Positions 62,449 to 64,000 of a stretch of 64,000 bases of DNA are shown here, in pieces. The stretch lies in the NCBI RefSeq assembly GCF_007829335.1, contig NZ_VIWO01000002.1, positions 434,001 through 498,000 on the forward strand, given 5' to 3'. This DNA is from Chitinophaga polysaccharea (GTDB lineage: Bacteria; Bacteroidota; Bacteroidia; Chitinophagales; Chitinophagaceae). The notes under the pieces are model-generated. The model saw nothing but the letters and a program-made list of their open reading frames with translations. It did no database searches and had not been told where the DNA came from. Numbering within the stretch: the first letter of the stretch is position 1; every line of letters begins with the position of its first letter. The position numbers and the translations under genes were made by a program.

Positions 62449-64000
62449 TGCAGAAAATCCCATAACGTTTACCGGCATCAAGCTCGGACCACCAAAAACA
62501 GTAGCAGCGGGCATCCCGGCAGTAATATCCAGTATGCGGCATGTGCTGGAGGAAATGAATGCATTTCGTGGAATGAAAGCATTACTGAAACTGAACCAGA
62601 AAGACGGGTACGATTGCCCCGGCTGCGCGTGGCCTGATCCCGATGATGAACGATCCGGAATCGCCGAATACTGCGAAAACGGCGCTAAAGCAATTGCTGA
62701 AGAAGCTACCACGAAGAAGCTGACACCCGATTTTTTTGCGCAGCATAGCATCGCCGCACTCGGCGAACTAACCGATTATGAAATAGGTAAAAAAGGCAGG
62801 ATCGCCCAACCCATGTACCTGGCCGAAGGAGCTACCCACTATAGCCCCATCTCCTGGGGAAACGCCTACCAACGTATTGCCGCCCATCTCAGGCGCTTGT
62901 CCTCCCCCGATGAAGCCGTATTTTATACCTCCGGAAGAACCAGCAACGAAGCCGCCTTTCTTTACCAGCTGATGGTACGGGAATATGGCACCAACAACCT
63001 GCCCGACTGTTCCAACATGTGCCACGAATCCAGTGGCGTAGCGCTTAACGACTCTCTCGGCATAGGAAAAGGATCCGTAACCCTGGAGGATATTCATGAG
63101 GCAGAAGTGATTATTATCCTTGGACAAAACCCGGGTACCAATCATCCCCGCATGCTCACGGCCCTTCAGAAAGCCAAAGCGAACGGCGCAACGATCATCG
63201 CGGTTAACCCGCTCAAAGAAACAGGGCTACTCAACTTCCTCAATCCCCAAACCGTAAAGGGCGTCTTGCAAATAGCAACACATCTTACCGATATTTTTCT
63301 ACAGGTAAAGATCAATGGCGACATGGCCCTGGTTAAAGCCCTGTCCTTACTGCTGTTACAGGAAGAAGAACGTCATCCCGGTACTGTGTTTGACAATGCA
63401 TTTATTGCCAACCAAACCAAAGGATTCGACAACTATATCCAACACCTGAAAACACAACAGTTATCGCAGCTGATGGCCGACAGTGGCGTGGATCCGGTGC
63501 TGATAGAGGCCGCTGCTGCTGCCCTCTTCCATAAAAAGAAAATTATTGCCTGCTGGGCCATGGGCCTTACCCAGCACAAAAATGCCGTAGATACTATCCG
63601 GGAAGTGGTAAACCTGCTATTATTGAAAGGCAGCATAGGCAAGCCTGGCGCAGGAACCTGTCCAGTACGTGGCCATAGCAACGTGCAGGGCGACCGGACC
63701 ATGGGCATTTACGAACAACCGACCGACGCCTTCCTGGATAAAATACAGGCGGTATACGGATTTAATCCACCCCGCGCACACGGGTATGATGTGGTACACG
63801 CCATCCACGCCATGTACAAGGGCCAGGCAAAAGTGTTCATGGCCATGGGAGGCAATTTTCTTTCTGCCACGCCAGACACTTTATATACTGCCGCCGCACT
63901 GCGCAATTGCGACCTTACCGTACACGTTTCTACCAAATTAAACCGTAGTCACGTGGTACATGGTAAAGAAGCCATTATACTACCTTGCCTGGGCCGCAGC
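62441..64000 (+). CDS. FdhF/YdeP-type molybdopterin oxidoreductase, partial
   Basis: Catalytic subunit of a molybdopterin-guanine-dinucleotide oxidoreductase, the YdeP/FdhF branch; the frame runs open to the window's end (520 residues visible, about 760 expected). The N-terminus begins MDSAENPITFTGIKLGPPKT and carries the cluster-binding cysteines CPGCAWPDPDD. The cofactor region has YTSGRTSNEAAFLYQLMVRE, NLPDCSNMCHESSG and ILGQNPGTNHPRM. The start ATG overlaps fdhD by 8 bp. Formate is the likely substrate because of FdhD, but YdeP proteins are biochemically poorly known. The 3' end lies outside the window. Confidence 0.92.
   Translation, partial: MDSAENPITFTGIKLGPPKTVAAGIPAVISSMRHVLEEMNAFRGMKALLKLNQKDGYDCPGCAWPDPDDERSGIAEYCENGAKAIAEEATTKKLTPDFFAQHSIAALGELTDYEIGKKGRIAQPMYLAEGATHYSPISWGNAYQRIAAHLRRLSSPDEAVFYTSGRTSNEAAFLYQLMVREYGTNNLPDCSNMCHESSGVALNDSLGIGKGSVTLEDIHEAEVIIILGQNPGTNHPRMLTALQKAKANGATIIAVNPLKETGLLNFLNPQTVKGVLQIATHLTDIFLQVKINGDMALVKALSLLLLQEEERHPGTVFDNAFIANQTKGFDNYIQHLKTQQLSQLMADSGVDPVLIEAAAAALFHKKKIIACWAMGLTQHKNAVDTIREVVNLLLLKGSIGKPGAGTCPVRGHSNVQGDRTMGIYEQPTDAFLDKIQAVYGFNPPRAHGYDVVHAIHAMYKGQAKVFMAMGGNFLSATPDTLYTAAALRNCDLTVHVSTKLNRSHVVHGKEAIILPCLGRS

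Overview
This window looks like chromosomal sequence from a member of the Bacteroidota, most likely a Chitinophagaceae (Chitinophaga-like) bacterium. The placement is inferred from several Bacteroidota-type -7 promoter elements (TAnnTTTG) close upstream of genes, the near absence of strong Shine-Dalgarno sites, and the gene content (secreted S9, M1 and S10 peptidases, futalosine-type mqnA, AsmA-like proteins, GRAM/PH and DinB proteins). I found no rRNA, tRNA, CRISPR array, insertion sequence or prophage.

Layout. 0.2-7.1 kb: membrane proteins (MarC, TRIC, a VIT1/CCC1-like protein), a dipeptidyl-peptidase IV, ornithine aminotransferase and an acyl-CoA-binding protein, with a long inverted repeat between the last two. 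7.3-13.9 kb: lepA, a secreted thioredoxin-fold protein, an AsmA-like protein and metY. 14.0-19.8 kb: a tightly overlapping four-gene RNA-repair operon (hen1, two rlaP-like nucleotidyltransferases, pnkp). 19.9-30.3 kb: oxidoreductases, manA, yraN, a possible structured RNA, purB, mqnA, an M1 aminopeptidase, a peptide-binding lipoprotein and a fatty-acid desaturase. 30.3-35.6 kb: a polyprenyl-phosphate-arabinose-type cassette (UbiA-family phosphoribosyltransferase, DprE1-like, DprE2-like, HAD phosphatase) with a divergent GT-C-like membrane glycosyltransferase. 35.9-37.4 kb: a CGNR regulator translationally coupled to an EamA exporter, behind a large palindromic operator. 37.7-42.9 kb: trehalose synthesis and possible turnover (fused OtsA-OtsB, GH15 hydrolase, glucokinase). 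43.0-44.4 kb: a fluoride riboswitch controlling a CLC-F fluoride exporter. 44.4-47.7 kb: a VOC protein, a decayed RidA pseudogene in an AT-rich gap, and a rhomboid protease fused to a C-terminal soluble domain. 47.8-52.7 kb: a tripartite efflux operon with a divergent AraC regulator. 52.8-61.6 kb: S10 peptidase, FUSC protein, two PAP2 phosphatases, DinB, GRAM/PH protein, nicotinate phosphoribosyltransferase, a neutral zinc metallopeptidase and a quinone-type oxidoreductase. 61.6-64.0 kb: fdhD and the start of a YdeP/FdhF-type molybdopterin oxidoreductase that runs off the window.

The most interesting parts are the Hen1/RlaP/RlaP/Pnkp RNA-repair operon, the mycobacteria-like decaprenyl-phosphoryl-arabinose cassette (with Ala at the position of the benzothiazinone-target Cys in DprE1), the fluoride riboswitch whose 3' arm also pairs over the clcF start region, and a candidate structured RNA at about 22.69-22.97 kb. 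Several gene starts were moved downstream of the longest open frame because a promoter element, a stop codon or family alignment places them there.
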